Below, piece after piece: positions 38,629-47,110 of a stretch of DNA of 64,000 nt (positions within the stretch are counted from its first letter, which is position 1; every line of letters begins with the position of its first letter). Made by a program: the position numbers and the translations under genes. The notes below the pieces were generated by a model that did not search any database, was not told the DNA's origin, and was given only the letters and a program-made list of their open reading frames with translations. Source of the DNA: Bifidobacterium eulemuris (GTDB taxonomy: Bacteria; Actinomycetota; Actinomycetes; Actinomycetales; Bifidobacteriaceae); NCBI RefSeq assembly GCF_014898155.1, contig NZ_CP062938.1:744001-808000 (forward strand), given 5' to 3'.

Positions 38629-38639
38629 TATGAAGCCTT

Positions 38640-38780
38640 TCATGTGGTCGGAATGTCGATGCCACGCCGCTCGAGGATGCCGGTACGGCACCATGCGGCG
38701 ATCGGCGCCCGATTCCGCGGGATGCCGAAAATGCCGTCGCAGCCGCTGCGATAATCGCTTTGCCATTGACGGACTTTCAT
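38640..38780 (-). CDS. 46-codon frame before the GH43 gene, possibly a gene remnant
   Basis: It starts at 38780 with an excellent ribosome binding site (AAAGGAGAAG) and encodes MKVRQWQSDYRSG followed by a Cys/Arg-rich sequence of no recognised family. Its stop codon overlaps an ATG that begins the longer form of the GH43 frame. It is either a short leader peptide coupled to the glycosidase or the first codons of a deleted gene. Confidence 0.4.
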   Translation of the reverse strand: MKVRQWQSDYRSGCDGIFGIPRNRAPIAAWCRTGILERRGIDIPTT

Positions 38781-38892
38781 CTTCTCCTTTGAATGCTCGA
38801 TTATTCGGATGGAACGCTGCGGCGGGAACGCCGCAGAGATCAACCACGACCACGGAGTTCCCCGTTCCCTTGGAAGAATCGTCCCTTCCATT

Positions 38893-38933
38893 GATGTTGA
38901 CGTTAACATGTTGATGATGTTAACGTCAACATC
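38893..38933. promoter_or_regulatory. Paired LacI-type operators upstream of the GH43 gene
   Basis: Two 17-base arms (38893-38909 and 38917-38933) are perfect inverted repeats, and each arm is itself a near palindrome of the form TGTTGACGTTAACA, the usual LacI-family shape. They lie ~115 bases before the 46-codon frame and ~265 before the GH43 start. Otherwise the 375-bp gap 38781-39155 shows nothing clear. No lacI-type gene is in the window. Confidence 0.75.
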
Positions 38934-39155
38934 CATACGAAAACCGCGTTTCGTGGCCTTGCTGAGGATTGATGTTTCATGCGTTCAATCTTTCATCCAA
39001 CACCATACGCGCCGAAGCATTGGGGATGATCCCGCTCACGCAATTCCAAGACGCGTGACAGTACGTCATGGCGACGATGTGGATAACTTCGAGGCTCGGA
39101 CCACATAACCCGTTCCGGCTGGACAACGGCACCCGTTTCCCTTTTGACTGGAATC

Positions 39156-39476
39156 ATGAACGCCTTACCCATACCCCAGTCGTATTCGCCTTGGTCGGGA
39201 CTCGCAGGCAACACGGTGACGCCCTTCGACTCCTCATGCCCGTGCCATGCGGCGGTCCAGTCCAGCCGGGATCTCATCGCCGTCGCGGTGCGCTCCACAG
39301 AAGCCGCGATCGAACGCGCCGCGACGGCCATCGCGCAATCACGCGACATCTCATGGCAGGGCCACGCGGCCACGCTGTTCCGCATGCGGCTCGATAGCGT
39401 GGCGCGCGAGGCCGCCGCGCTATCGGACGAAATAGACGCCACCATACGGATTTCGCTGTCGGCGGGTGCGCCATGA
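39156..39476 (+). CDS. WXG-like small protein preceding a hydrolase
   Basis: A 106-residue protein: an unstructured N-terminus, then two helices joined at SWQGHAATLFRMRL (about residues 65-78), which has the W-x-G turn and the following hydrophobic/charged pattern of WXG100 proteins (RLDSVAREAAALSDEI). Its stop codon overlaps the start of the hydrolase gene by four bases. It may chaperone or export the hydrolase through a type VII system. Only a weak ribosome binding site (TGGAA) is seen. Confidence 0.65.
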   Translation: MNALPIPQSYSPWSGLAGNTVTPFDSSCPCHAAVQSSRDLIAVAVRSTEAAIERAATAIAQSRDISWQGHAATLFRMRLDSVAREAAALSDEIDATIRISLSAGAP

Positions 39477-41050
39477 GCTGGCAAGTCACTTCGCATATCT
39501 ACGGCGGCAAAGGCTTCGCGCCCGCCACCGTGGAGGAATACGCCCGCATCGCCCGCGCGTTGGACAGCGAGGCCTGCGCGTTGGGTGCGCTGTCGGCCTC
39601 ATGGAGTTCCACGGGTGTGCAGCTCGGTTCGCATCGCGCCAGCGCGCCGATGTGCCCCACGCTCGCCTCGGGCGATATCACGGTCGTGGACGCGCGGCAT
39701 ACGACACTGCCCTTCACGACCTTGGCCGCGCGCTGCTCGGACCATGCCGTCGAATGCCGGCGCTTGGGCGACACCCTGGCCGATATGGCGCAATTATTGA
39801 TCCGCGCCCACTCACTGTACGCCGATGCCGAACTCGCCTCGCGCCGCATCCTCACCGAAGTGGTGCAGGTGGGCACCCAACTCAAACCCGGCTACGCGGC
39901 CGCCGGCACGGGCGCGCTGGCGGCCGGCGGACTGCTCGCCGGATGGGCCGTTGAAGGCAGGCCGAATCCCGCATGGATGTCCACCACCACCTCGCGGTTC
40001 CAGGAGGGCGTGATGTCGGGCATCGGCGCGAAGGTCGGCGGCGTGCCGGTCGGCATGGGTCTGGCCCGCACCAACGAGGTCAACACGGCGGCGGGGCGCA
40101 TCGCCGGCGTATCCGCACCGGTGAAGAACCTCGCCCAAGGCGACCGACTGCATGTGCGCGAGGTCGCCTCACGCACGCCGGTGGTGCGCGCCAGCGCGTC
40201 GGTGGGCGAATCCTTGGAGAATCTGCGGAGGCTCGCCGAGGAGCGGCTGGGCAAGGTGGATCTCGACAGCGGACTCGAATACGCCACCATCGCCATCCAG
40301 CGCTATGAGCGGGCCGACGGGTCGAACGCCTGGCTGGTCACGATCCCCGGCACCGATGGGAAGCCGGATTCGCCGTTCGGATGGGCGCAGAACGTGGAGT
40401 TGATGAGTGCCGACGCCGAGCGGCGCATGCGCGCGGACAGCGCCCGCATGGTCGTGGAGGCGATGGAGCAGGCGGGCATCGGAGCCGACGAACCGGTGGC
40501 GCTGATTGGACATTCGCAGGGCGGCATCGTGGCCGCTGCCATCGCCGCCGACAAGGCCGACGACTACAACATCCAGCATGTGGTGACGGCCGGTTCACCG
40601 GTGGCCAACCATCCCATCGGCGAGCACACATGGGTCACCAGCATCGAAGTCGACGACGAGCTCGTGGCCGCCTTGGACGGGGCGGAGAATCCCGCCACCG
40701 ACAACTGGCTGACCGTGCGCGGGACCGTCTCCCTTGCGCCGGCCGCAACCGAAGCGAGCGTCGACGAGAACGGGTCGTGCACGCCGGGCTCCACGCCGGT
40801 CGCCGGGTCGACGCCGTTCGACGCGGCACCCGTCTTGGGGTCCACCACGCAACGCGAACTGAGCCATTGGCTCAAATACCATCAGGCGGCCTACCAGAAC
40901 GCCACCGACTTGGGCTCGCCCGCGCTGCAACGGCACGAACAACATTTCCAAGAAACCATCGCCGGCGAACTCAAGGAGACCCGCTACTTCGAAGGCCGCA
41001 TGACCCGTTCCGCCACCCTAGCCCCAGCCGAATCCGACTCCCCCGCCTAA
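39473..41050 (+). CDS. Alpha/beta hydrolase with WXG/LXG-like N-terminal region
   Basis: A 525-residue protein without a signal peptide. Residues 1-150 are helical (YARIARALDSEACALGALSASW ... RLGDTLADMAQLLIRAHSLYADAE) like the targeting part of type VII substrates. A Gly/Ala-rich hydrophobic segment sits at about 143-160. The C-terminal half is a lipase-like alpha/beta hydrolase with nucleophile elbow GHSQGG near residue 346, a candidate Asp in SIEVDDE and His in LSHWLKYH. ATGA overlap with the WXG-like gene shows coupled translation. The substrate is unknown. Confidence 0.75.
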   Translation: MSWQVTSHIYGGKGFAPATVEEYARIARALDSEACALGALSASWSSTGVQLGSHRASAPMCPTLASGDITVVDARHTTLPFTTLAARCSDHAVECRRLGDTLADMAQLLIRAHSLYADAELASRRILTEVVQVGTQLKPGYAAAGTGALAAGGLLAGWAVEGRPNPAWMSTTTSRFQEGVMSGIGAKVGGVPVGMGLARTNEVNTAAGRIAGVSAPVKNLAQGDRLHVREVASRTPVVRASASVGESLENLRRLAEERLGKVDLDSGLEYATIAIQRYERADGSNAWLVTIPGTDGKPDSPFGWAQNVELMSADAERRMRADSARMVVEAMEQAGIGADEPVALIGHSQGGIVAAAIAADKADDYNIQHVVTAGSPVANHPIGEHTWVTSIEVDDELVAALDGAENPATDNWLTVRGTVSLAPAATEASVDENGSCTPGSTPVAGSTPFDAAPVLGSTTQRELSHWLKYHQAAYQNATDLGSPALQRHEQHFQETIAGELKETRYFEGRMTRSATLAPAESDSPA

Positions 41051-41090
41051 GCCCCGCCCACCAAACCGTCAATCCCACACTTGCCAATTT

Positions 41091-41110
41091 TGTCAATAAA
41101 AGAGTTGACA
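41091..41110 (+). promoter_or_regulatory. Inverted repeat before the HicB-like gene
   Basis: TGTCAA (41091-41096) and TTGACA (41105-41110) are separated by the AT-rich TAAAAGAG. The location just before a small HTH protein suggests an autoregulatory operator. Inference only. Confidence 0.4.
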
Positions 41111-41145
41111 TTACAATGACGAAATTGGAAAGGATGGAAACGTCC

Positions 41146-41529
41146 ATGAGCAGCTATCAGGTCACCGTACGCCCTGGTGAGAAGTATTGGATTCTTGAGA
41201 TTCCCGGCGTCGGCGTCACCCAGGCGCGCACCAGTCGGGAAATCGAGACGATGGCGCGCGATCTCATCGCGGTGATGACCGATGCGACGGATACATCGGC
41301 TGCGACGGATGTCGAATTGGAATTCACCATGCGGTTGCCGCAGTCGGTGCGGCATCACTTGGACGAGGCGCAACGATTGAGGGAACGCGAAGCCGAAGCC
41401 CGCGCGGCCGCCGCCCGCGAAACCCGAGCCGCCGTGCAGGAGCTGCACGGACTTGGACTGGCATTGCAGCAGATCGGCGACATCCTCGGCGTATCCCGCC
41501 AACGCGCGCACCAATTAGTGAACGCGTAG
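41146..41529 (+). CDS. Orphan HicB-like protein with C-terminal HTH
   Basis: A 127-residue protein. The N-terminal ~50 residues (YQVTVRPGEKYWILEIPGVGVTQARTSREIETMARD) have the HicB antitoxin fold pattern. A charged helical middle follows, and the C-terminus (ELHGLGLALQQIGDILGVSRQRAHQLV) is a sigma-region-4-like helix-turn-helix. No HicA toxin gene is adjacent. ATG 41146 is preferred for fold reasons; ATGs at 41116 and 41134 are in frame, and AAAGG lies about 12 bases upstream. The last 15 bases overlap the end of the kinase gene on the other strand. Confidence 0.7.
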   Translation: MSSYQVTVRPGEKYWILEIPGVGVTQARTSREIETMARDLIAVMTDATDTSAATDVELEFTMRLPQSVRHHLDEAQRLREREAEARAAAARETRAAVQELHGLGLALQQIGDILGVSRQRAHQLVNA

Positions 41530-42549
41530 GTCGATCACCAACTGGGGCGGAGCGTCCGCGCCAGCGCCGTCGCCACCTTCGCGCTCCAGCCGCGCCGTCA
41601 GGGACATCCCCATGGATTGGGCCAGCGATTGGGCGACCGAAAGACCCAATCCGGAACCACCGGACGAACGGGCGTCATCGGCTTGGTAGAACCGGGCGAA
41701 TAACCGGTCCGGGTCAAGATTCTCCGCAGCCCGTCCATCCACGGCGTTGGAGAAGGAGACGACTCCCCCGCGCTGGACGATCGTCGGCGCGCCCACGCCA
41801 TGACGCAACATGTTGACGACCAGATTATCGACGACACGCACCAGCGCGGCCCTGTCCGCCTCGACCGCGAACGCCTCGACCGCGAAATCCACGACCGGTT
41901 CCCAGCCGCGCTCCTCGAATTCGGGGTAATGCCCCACCAGAACGTCGGCGACCAGTGAATGCACGGCCACGGATGCGATGTCGAGCGCCCGATCGGGGTC
42001 GTTGGCGCGCGCATAGGAGAACAGCTGGTCAAGCAGATCACGCATATCGCCCAGACGGTTGAGAGCCGCGGTCAAATGCCGACCGGTCTGCGACATATTC
42101 ACGAACCCGGCAGGACTATCGTCATCATTACGGAGCGTCACCGTCGCGTCTTCGCTTCGTTCGACGGAATCGGGTTTGATTGCGTCTCCATGGGACGAAA
42201 CGGCATAATGCTTGCCGGCAAGATCATCCAGCGCGAGTTGGATATGGCCCTGCGCGCCCATCAGCGGCGTGCGCACATCGTGGGCGAGGGCCGACATGCC
42301 CCGCTGGAACTCCTGCCGTTCACCGATCGATTGGATACGTTCCGCTTGAATCTCATCGAGTGCGGCATTGATCGAAGCGGCCAGATCGCTCCATGATTTT
42401 CCCGGCATACGCACATCCAGACGGGCGTTGCCGTCGGACGGGCGATGCGCGAGGAACCGCGCCGCACGCCGATGCTCATGGGCGACCACCGCCGCCACGC
42501 CAAGCACGCCGCACGCGATTCCCGCAATCAACGCCAGCACATATCCCAT
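41515..42549 (-). CDS. Sensor histidine kinase of an ABC-linked module
   Basis: A 344-residue kinase with one short N-terminal membrane helix (about 2-24) and almost no extracellular part, as in intramembrane-sensing kinases. The H-box is ALAHDVRTPL near residue 90, and the ATPase domain ends with GGSGLGLSVAQSLAQ. The order on this strand is response regulator, ABC ATPase, permease, kinase, so the kinase probably senses through the transporter, as in Bce/lantibiotic-immunity systems. Confidence 0.88.
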   Translation of the reverse strand: MGYVLALIAGIACGVLGVAAVVAHEHRRAARFLAHRPSDGNARLDVRMPGKSWSDLAASINAALDEIQAERIQSIGERQEFQRGMSALAHDVRTPLMGAQGHIQLALDDLAGKHYAVSSHGDAIKPDSVERSEDATVTLRNDDDSPAGFVNMSQTGRHLTAALNRLGDMRDLLDQLFSYARANDPDRALDIASVAVHSLVADVLVGHYPEFEERGWEPVVDFAVEAFAVEADRAALVRVVDNLVVNMLRHGVGAPTIVQRGGVVSFSNAVDGRAAENLDPDRLFARFYQADDARSSGGSGLGLSVAQSLAQSMGMSLTARLEREGGDGAGADAPPQLVIDLRVH

Positions 42550-42593
42550 ACGCCCATCCTAACCACCGCAAGACATTCCGCCCGCTTCAGCAT

Positions 42594-42690
42594 GAGATTC
42601 CTCGACTCCGCTACGCTCCGCTCGGGATGATGGACACAGTCTGTTTTCTTCGTCATCTCGAGCGGAGCGTAGCGGAGTCGAGAGATCTCA
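42594..42690. repeat. Dispersed palindromic repeat, family 1 (copy b)
   Basis: An inverted pair: GAGATTCCTCGACTCCGC ... CTCGGGATGA and TCATCTCGAGCGG ... GGAGTCGAGAGATCTCA enclose ~25 bases. The TGA stop codon of the permease gene on the minus strand (42688-42690) is formed by the terminal TGAGATCTC of the repeat. Confidence 0.85.
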
Positions 42691-43500
42691 GCACACGTCG
42701 CGGCGACGGTTGACCAGCACCGCGGCACCGCCGGCGAGCGCGACCCATCCGGCGAAGGCAATCAGCGCATGCAACCACACCGGCATGCCGCCGATCGTGG
42801 CAGTGGCGGCGAGCTGCGAGAAATTATATGAAGGCAGCCATTCCAGCACGGTCTCGAACCATGGCGAGTCCGGCTTGTCGAGCATTTGCGCCGCCGTGGT
42901 CATCACCATGTCCACAGGCCCCATGGGCTGCACCGCGATCGCCGCGAAAACACCCACGACTCTGTTGCGGCTCAGCCAGGTGACGAAGGCCACGACGGTC
43001 GCCATCGCGAACACGCCCAGCATCACCAATCCCACGAAGGCGAAGTAGATGCCCCAGTCCTCCCGCTGGTCATAGCGGAATCCCAAGATGGCGAATCCGA
43101 TCTCCGCGGATACGATGTACACCATCGTGTGCCACACCGTCAGCGCCGCCAGCGTCAACAGTTTGCCGACGTAGTAGCCTCCCATATGCCGTCCTGCGGC
43201 AAGGTTGTTGACGAAGCCGGTCTCGAAGTCCTCGTTGACGACCAGCACCGCGAAAATCAGCGTCAGGAAGCTCAGCGTGGTCGTGGTGATGCCCAGTTCG
43301 CTGAGCATCATGACGTGGCTGTCGAAGCGCATGGTGGCGAACATCGCGGTATCGGCATCGAATTCGCCTTCCACATGGCGGACCATATAGAAGCTCAAGG
43401 CGGTCAGGCCAATATTCATCACGGTGATCAGCGCGGTCATCATCCACAGTTTGCGTCCGTGAATCAGGCGGTACATATCGGATTTGAATAAGTTGATCAT
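42688..43500 (-). CDS. ABC-2 type transporter permease
   Basis: A 270-residue protein with six predicted membrane helices (near 18-38, 70-90, 105-130, 150-180, 185-205, 240-262). The first pair flanks a loop rich in charged residues. It follows its ATPase after ~40 bases and precedes the kinase. Lantibiotic-immunity/bacitracin-type exporters have this shape. Its stop codon lies in the repeat listed just before it. Confidence 0.85.
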   Translation of the reverse strand: MINLFKSDMYRLIHGRKLWMMTALITVMNIGLTALSFYMVRHVEGEFDADTAMFATMRFDSHVMMLSELGITTTTLSFLTLIFAVLVVNEDFETGFVNNLAAGRHMGGYYVGKLLTLAALTVWHTMVYIVSAEIGFAILGFRYDQREDWGIYFAFVGLVMLGVFAMATVVAFVTWLSRNRVVGVFAAIAVQPMGPVDMVMTTAAQMLDKPDSPWFETVLEWLPSYNFSQLAATATIGGMPVWLHALIAFAGWVALAGGAAVLVNRRRDVC

Positions 43501-43539
43501 CCTCTGCCCACTTTCCTTTCGTGTTCTCTTCGCGACCGC

Positions 43540-44445
43540 TCACCGCGCCGACGGTTCCATCAGCGACACAAAATAGTCCTCCATGTCTTTGGCCTGCCTC
43601 GACATCTCCCGAACCTCCTGACCGTGTTCGTGCAGAATCGCGGCTATTCGATCGGCGCTGAACGCGCCGGAGACGATGATGGAGCCGTCCGGCTCGGCGA
43701 CGAAGCGAACGCCGTCCGCGCCGATCGCATCCTCGAGTAACGCCAGGCTTTTCGCGGGTTCGGCGGTGCGCACGCGAAGGCTTTGGCCGCATTCTCGCTC
43801 CACGTCGCCGGCGGTCATCTCGCGCGTCATACGTCCGCTTGCGATCACGCCGTAATGCGTGCACATACGTTCCAGCTGGTCGAGCACATGCGAGCTGATC
43901 ACGATGGTGATGCCGCGGGTCTGGTTGAGTTCCACCAGAGAGTTGCGCATGGCCCGTGCCGCTTCGGGGTCAAGTCCGTTCAACGGTTCGTCGAGCAGCA
44001 GCAGATCCGGGCCTCCCAACAACGCCAAGGCGATACCGAGGCGTTGCTTCATGCCCAGCGAGAAGCCTTTGATCGGTTTACGACCGGTCTCGCCGAGTCC
44101 CACCTGCGCCAACAGATCACGGCAGGCGGTTTTGGGCTTGGTCACGCCGAACGCGATCGCCTGCGTCATCATCATGTCGTAGGCGTTCAGATTCGGCAGC
44201 AGGCCCGGATGCTCGATCAGCACGCCAATGCGCCGCACGTCGGGCGTCTGCCCACCGAACAGCGTGATCTCCCCGTCGGTCGGCGTCACCAGTCCGGCGA
44301 TCATCTTCATCACCGTGGATTTTCCGGCGCCGTTCTTGCCGACGAATCCGTAGATCGCGCCTTGCGGCACATGCATCTCGAAGCCGTCGATCACCCGTCT
44401 GCCCGCGTATCGCTTGGCGAGTGCGCGAATCGCCACCACTTCCAT
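43540..44445 (-). CDS. ABC transporter ATPase (BcrA/lantibiotic-immunity type)
   Basis: A 301-residue ATPase. Walker A GKNGAGKST at about residues 38-46, signature FSLGMKQRLGIA (LSGGQ replaced by FSLGM, usual for this subgroup), Walker B LLLLDEPLNGLDP. The C-terminal ~90 residues form a regulatory tail. ATG 44445 is chosen because GGAG stands eight bases upstream; a start at 44463 is possible. Confidence 0.92.
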   Translation of the reverse strand: MEVVAIRALAKRYAGRRVIDGFEMHVPQGAIYGFVGKNGAGKSTVMKMIAGLVTPTDGEITLFGGQTPDVRRIGVLIEHPGLLPNLNAYDMMMTQAIAFGVTKPKTACRDLLAQVGLGETGRKPIKGFSLGMKQRLGIALALLGGPDLLLLDEPLNGLDPEAARAMRNSLVELNQTRGITIVISSHVLDQLERMCTHYGVIASGRMTREMTAGDVERECGQSLRVRTAEPAKSLALLEDAIGADGVRFVAEPDGSIIVSGAFSADRIAAILHEHGQEVREMSRQAKDMEDYFVSLMEPSAR

Positions 44446-44570
44446 AGCCGTCGCTCCATTCATATCGCGTTCATTGCCGATGGTTTCACGCTACGGTGCG
44501 TTTCTTGCGCAATCAGCGCCACTTTCTTACCAAAGTGTGATGTTTCCAGCCTGCTGAACGAACGCTTTTT

Positions 44571-44675
44571 GAGTTTGGTGTGTCTGACTTTCGAGACAAA
44601 ACCGCATCAAACGATTGCTGTCGCAATGGCAGCGTTCACATAGACGTTTTCTCCGCACCACGACACACCAAACTC
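44571..44675. repeat. Dispersed palindromic repeat, family 2 (copy a)
   Basis: GAGTTTGGTGTGTC (44571-44584) and its perfect inverse GACACACCAAACTC (44662-44675) enclose 77 bases. The same motif occurs three times at 61488-61594. It lies between the response regulator gene and the ABC ATPase gene, on the same strand as both and within what may be one transcript. Confidence 0.8.
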
Positions 44676-44684
44676 CGCATCGGG

Positions 44685-45407
44685 TTATTCGACGGCCAAT
44701 TTGACGCCCAGACCCCAGACGGTGCGAATGTAGGAGTCCGTGCCGGAGGCTTTGAGTTTGGCGCGGATCTTCGAGATATGCGCGGTGACGGTGTTGTCGT
44801 CGATCAGATACGATTCGCCCCAGCACAGCTCGTACACCTGTTGTTTGGTGAACACCTGGTTGGGGTGGGCGGCCAGCAGTTCGACGATGTTGAATTCGAT
44901 GTTGGTCAGCGGCACCGGTTCGCCGTCGACGGTGAACGCTCTGGCGGCGGAGTCGATCGTCCATCGTCCGCGGACCATACGACCGCCGTCGCCGTCTCGC
45001 GCGGGTGCCGCGCCCGGGGCCGCGCCTCTTACGGCATAGGATCGGCCGCGCAGCTGGGATTCGACGCGGGCGGCGAGTTCATCGAGATCGAAGGGTTTGA
45101 CCAGATAGTCGTCCGCGCCCATCGCCAGCACGGACACACGGTCGCCCACCGTGCCGCGCGCGGAGATCACGATAATCGGCGCGCCGGAGCCATGCTCCCG
45201 CAGGTCGGCGATCAGTCGTTCACCTGGAACGCCAGGGAGCATCAGGTCGGTGACGATCAGGTCGAAGGATTCACGCTCCAGCACCATGCGCGCCTCGGAG
45301 CCCGAGTATGCGGACGTCATGCCGTATCCGGCGCGGGCGAGCCGAGCGCATACCACCTCATTGATGTCCGCGTCGTCCTCCACCACCAGAATTCGCGTGT
45401 CCGTCAT
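44685..45407 (-). CDS. OmpR-family response regulator of the ABC-linked module
   Basis: A 240-residue regulator with acidic pair VVEDDADI, phospho-acceptor in LIVTDLMLPG, conserved Lys in LVKPFD, an Ala/Gly-rich linker (about 122-140), and a winged-helix domain ending VWGLGVKLAVE. ATG 45407 follows GGAGGAGA. The partner kinase is three genes downstream at 41515-42549, with the transporter genes between. Confidence 0.93.
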   Translation of the reverse strand: MTDTRILVVEDDADINEVVCARLARAGYGMTSAYSGSEARMVLERESFDLIVTDLMLPGVPGERLIADLREHGSGAPIIVISARGTVGDRVSVLAMGADDYLVKPFDLDELAARVESQLRGRSYAVRGAAPGAAPARDGDGGRMVRGRWTIDSAARAFTVDGEPVPLTNIEFNIVELLAAHPNQVFTKQQVYELCWGESYLIDDNTVTAHISKIRAKLKASGTDSYIRTVWGLGVKLAVE

Positions 45408-45451
45408 CGCCGTCTCCTCCGACCCTCTCAAGGACGTCTCTCCCACAAGAT

Positions 45452-45484
45452 TATGAGATCCCTCGACTTCGCTCAGGATGACGA
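45452..45484. repeat. Dispersed palindromic repeat, family 1 (half copy c)
   Basis: A single unit, GAGATCCCTCGAC then TTCGCTCAGGATGACGAC, lies between the divergent response regulator and purB genes. Its partner arm is missing. Confidence 0.7.
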
Positions 45485-45529
45485 CGGACCGCTTTTCCAA
45501 TTCGTGGGCTGGAAGTACCCTAGGGAGTT

Positions 45530-46972
45530 ATGAAGCTTACTGACATCTCCCCCGCAATCGCATTGACCCCGCTTGACGGCCGCTACCACGCGCAGACCGC
45601 CGATCTCGTAGAATACCTGAGCGAACCCGCCCTGAACCGCGAGCGCATGCGCGTCGAGGTCGAGTGGATGATCCTGCTCGCCAACGGCTTCGAGGCCAAC
45701 GGCAACCAGCCCATCGTCGAGGGCGTCAAACCCTTCACCGAAGCCGAGATCGCGTTCCTGCGCGCCATCCCCGAGAACTTCGGTGCCGAGGGCATCGCGG
45801 CCCATGCCGCGCACGAGGCCGTGACCCACCATGACGTCAAGGCCGTGGAATACTACATCGACGACCAGCTCGACAAGGCACCCGAAACCCTCGGTGCCGA
45901 CACGCAGCTGCCGAACATCAAGACGCTCGTGCATTTCGCCTGCACCTCCGAAGACATCAACAACCTCTCCACCGCCCGTTGCGTCAAGGACGCGATGGAG
46001 CAGGTGTGGCTGCCGAATTTCGAGGCGATCATCGACCATCTCGCCGCCAAGGCCGAGGAATACCAAGACAAGGCCATGCTTTCGCTCACCCACGGCCAGC
46101 CGGCCACGCCGACGACGCTGGGCAAGGAGCTCGCCGTCTACGTGTACCGTCTGAACCGCCAGCTCAAGCATCTCAAGGCTCAGGAGTATCTGGGCAAGAT
46201 CAACGGCGCGACCGGCACTTTCGGCGCGCATCTGGCCGCGCTGCCGAACGTCGATTGGGTGGCCGTCTCCCGCGAGTTCGTCACCAACCGCATGGGTTTG
46301 ACCTGGAATCCGCTGACCACGCAGATCGAAAGCCATGACTGGCAGGCCGAGCTGTATTCCACGGTGGCGCACGCCAACCGCATCATGCACAACCTGTGCG
46401 TGGACGTGTGGATGTACATCTCACGCGGCGTGTTCGCGCAGGTGCCCGTCAAGGGCGCGACCGGCTCGTCCACCATGCCGCACAAGGTGAATCCGATCCG
46501 CTTCGAGAACGCCGAGGCGAATTTCGAGCTCTCCTGCTCATTGCTCGACACGCTCGCCGCCACGCTGGTCGAATCCCGTTGGCAGCGCGACCTGACCGAT
46601 TCCACCACGCAGCGCAACATCGGCTCCGCGCTGGGCTACAGCCTGCTCGCCCTGAACAATCTCATGGGGGGCCTCAAGTCCATCCACCCGAACGACATCG
46701 TCATCGCGCGCGAACTCGACGAGAATTGGGAGGTGCTCGGCGAGCCGATCCAGACCGCCATGCGCGCCTGCGAGCTCAAGGGACTGCCCGGCATGGAGAA
46801 GCCCTACGAGAAGGTCAAGGAGCTGATGCGCGGCCACGAGATCAGCCAGAAGGATGTGGAGTCCTTCATCGATTCCCTCGCCTTCGACGAGGAGACCGCC
46901 GCCTATCTCAAGGCCCTCACCCCCGCCACCTACACCGGCGTCGCCGATCGGCTGGTCGCCTTCGACCGCTGA
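45530..46972 (+). CDS. purB: Adenylosuccinate lyase
   Basis: Catalyses two fumarate-releasing steps of purine synthesis. A 480-residue protein of the fumarase/aspartase superfamily, with the signature GSSTMPHKVNPIRFENAE near residues 318-335 and the catalytic-loop regions SLTHGQPATPTT and ACTSEDINNL. ATG 45530 follows AGGGAGTT. It is monocistronic, ending at a hairpin. Confidence 0.97.
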   Translation: MKLTDISPAIALTPLDGRYHAQTADLVEYLSEPALNRERMRVEVEWMILLANGFEANGNQPIVEGVKPFTEAEIAFLRAIPENFGAEGIAAHAAHEAVTHHDVKAVEYYIDDQLDKAPETLGADTQLPNIKTLVHFACTSEDINNLSTARCVKDAMEQVWLPNFEAIIDHLAAKAEEYQDKAMLSLTHGQPATPTTLGKELAVYVYRLNRQLKHLKAQEYLGKINGATGTFGAHLAALPNVDWVAVSREFVTNRMGLTWNPLTTQIESHDWQAELYSTVAHANRIMHNLCVDVWMYISRGVFAQVPVKGATGSSTMPHKVNPIRFENAEANFELSCSLLDTLAATLVESRWQRDLTDSTTQRNIGSALGYSLLALNNLMGGLKSIHPNDIVIARELDENWEVLGEPIQTAMRACELKGLPGMEKPYEKVKELMRGHEISQKDVESFIDSLAFDEETAAYLKALTPATYTGVADRLVAFDR

Positions 46973-47007
46973 CGTCCGTTGACGTCCGCCGACCGCACGC
47001 ATAACCG

Positions 47008-47043
47008 ACGCCATTGAGATCGCCCCACGCATCTCAATGGCGT
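47008..47043 (+). terminator. purB terminator
   Basis: A 13-bp perfect stem (47008-47020 with 47031-47043) and 10-base loop, with a short TATGG tail. Confidence 0.75.
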
Positions 47044-47110
47044 TATGGCCCGCGGCTTCCGCACCCGGCCCATCTGAAATCCTCTGCATAAGGAGCAGTC
47101 TGTTCACAGC

